This document shows, piece after piece, positions 22,980 to 23,710 of a stretch of DNA of 23,710 nt. The stretch spans positions 1 to 23,710 of the forward strand of contig CAYNKL010000060.1 in assembly GCA_964397775.1 (NCBI GenBank). The letters run 5' to 3'. Positions within the stretch are counted from its first letter, which is position 1. Every line of letters starts with the position of its first letter. The position numbers and the translations under genes were made by a program. This stretch comes from Allosediminivita sp964397775 (lineage in GTDB: Bacteria > Pseudomonadota > Alphaproteobacteria > Rhodobacterales > Rhodobacteraceae). The notes beneath the pieces are model-generated. The model had not been told where the DNA came from. It did no database searches and worked only from the letters and a program-made list of their open reading frames with translations.

Positions 22980-23710
22980 ATGCTCAGTGATCACGACGAC
23001 ATCCACCCGCTTTTTTACGGCGCGCCGCAGACGACGGAATTCCGCAAGCTGCGCAAGCGCATCGTGCGCTACGTCCGCGAGGCGGTGGAGCAGTATGGCA
23101 TGGTGCAGGGACGCGATGCGCGCTGGCTTGTCTGCCTCTCGGGCGGCAAGGACAGCTACACGCTTCTCGCGGCCCTGATGGAGCTGAAATGGCGCGGGCT
23201 TCTGCCGGTCGAGATCCTGGCCTGCAACCTCGATCAGGGGCAGCCGGGCTTCCCCGCGACGGTGCTGCCGGAGTTCCTCGAAAAGATGGGCGTGCCCCAC
23301 CGGATCGAGTACCAGGACACCTATTCCATCGTCGTCGACAAGGTGCCGCAGGGGCGCACCTATTGCGCGCTCTGCTCGCGCCTGCGGCGGGGCAACCTCT
23401 ATCGCATCGCGCGCGAGGAAGGGTGTAACGCGGTCGTGCTGGGCCACCACCGCGACGACATCCTCGAGACCTTCTTCATGAACCTTTTCCACGGCGGACG
23501 GCTTGCGACCATGCCGCCGAAGCTGGTGAACGAAGAGGGGGATCTCTTCCTTTATCGTCCGCTGGCCCACGTGGCCGAGGCCGATTGCGAGAAGTTCGCC
23601 AGGGCGATGAACTATCCCATCATTCCCTGTGACCTTTGCGGATCTCAGGACGGGCTGCAGCGCCAGCAGGTGAAGCAGATCCTCGACCAGTGGGAAAAGA
23701 ACAGCCCCGG
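22980..23710 (+). CDS. ttcA: tRNA 2-thiocytidine(32) synthetase, 3' truncated by window end
   Basis: TtcA uses ATP and an iron-sulfur cluster to thiolate cytidine 32 of some tRNAs. From ATG 22980 the frame runs open to the window edge, giving 243 residues of a protein that is usually about 280-310. The PP-loop SGGKDS (about residues 60-65) binds ATP. Two CxxC motifs, CALCSRLRRG (about 129-138) and CDLCGSQDGLQR (about 217-228), fit the cluster ligands of TtcA. GHHRDDILETFFMNLF is another family signature. No clear Shine-Dalgarno precedes the ATG. It lies 77 bp after the Lrp gene. That gap holds no convincing terminator. Confidence 0.93.
   Translation, partial: MLSDHDDIHPLFYGAPQTTEFRKLRKRIVRYVREAVEQYGMVQGRDARWLVCLSGGKDSYTLLAALMELKWRGLLPVEILACNLDQGQPGFPATVLPEFLEKMGVPHRIEYQDTYSIVVDKVPQGRTYCALCSRLRRGNLYRIAREEGCNAVVLGHHRDDILETFFMNLFHGGRLATMPPKLVNEEGDLFLYRPLAHVAEADCEKFARAMNYPIIPCDLCGSQDGLQRQQVKQILDQWEKNSP

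Overview
The window is a GC-rich alphaproteobacterial chromosome segment, most likely from the Rhodobacteraceae (Roseobacter/Rhodobacter group). This rests on three things: a bztABCD-type amino-acid importer in the order known from Rhodobacter, an ATP12-family F1-ATPase assembly factor (alphaproteobacteria and mitochondria), and strong G/C bias at third codon positions. The species cannot be named. I see no phage, insertion sequence, CRISPR array, tRNA or rRNA, and no sign of recent transfer.

Layout. (1) 1-1486: the end of a ribosomal-protein operon, rpoA (5' truncated) and rplQ, separated by a gap with two competing hairpins and closed by a terminator. (2) 1595-5318: an EamA/DMT exporter, a periplasmic DegP/DegQ-type protease and the AAA+ protein rarA. 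(3) 5446-8268: crcB, an RluC-type pseudouridine synthase, a HAD phosphatase and an ATP12 chaperone, joined by three successive ATGA stop/start overlaps. (4) 8460-12933: the ABC importer bztA-bztB-bztC-bztD for acidic amino acids and their amides, with a structured leader and a strong hairpin after bztA. (5) 12986-14726: a group of small, mostly exported proteins of poorly known function, including a 51-residue ORF. (6) 14754-18736, minus strand: yidC, engB, argB and a SixA-like phosphatase, read in the order yidC to sixA. (7) 19019-20569, minus strand: a membrane EAL protein with a degenerate GGDEF domain. (8) 20664-22902: a class V (cysteine-desulfurase-like) PLP enzyme with a small downstream gene, transcribed away from an Lrp/AsnC regulator. 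(9) 22980-end: ttcA, cut by the window edge.

Most genes are housekeeping: transcription and translation, envelope quality control, membrane insertion, arginine synthesis, nitrogen uptake and RNA modification. I do not see a clear new multi-gene system. The parts that are least explained are the small exported-protein cluster with phased ACAAC repeats upstream of it, the alternative hairpins between rpoA and rplQ, the bzt leader, and the Lrp/class V enzyme pair with its unusual TTG start.
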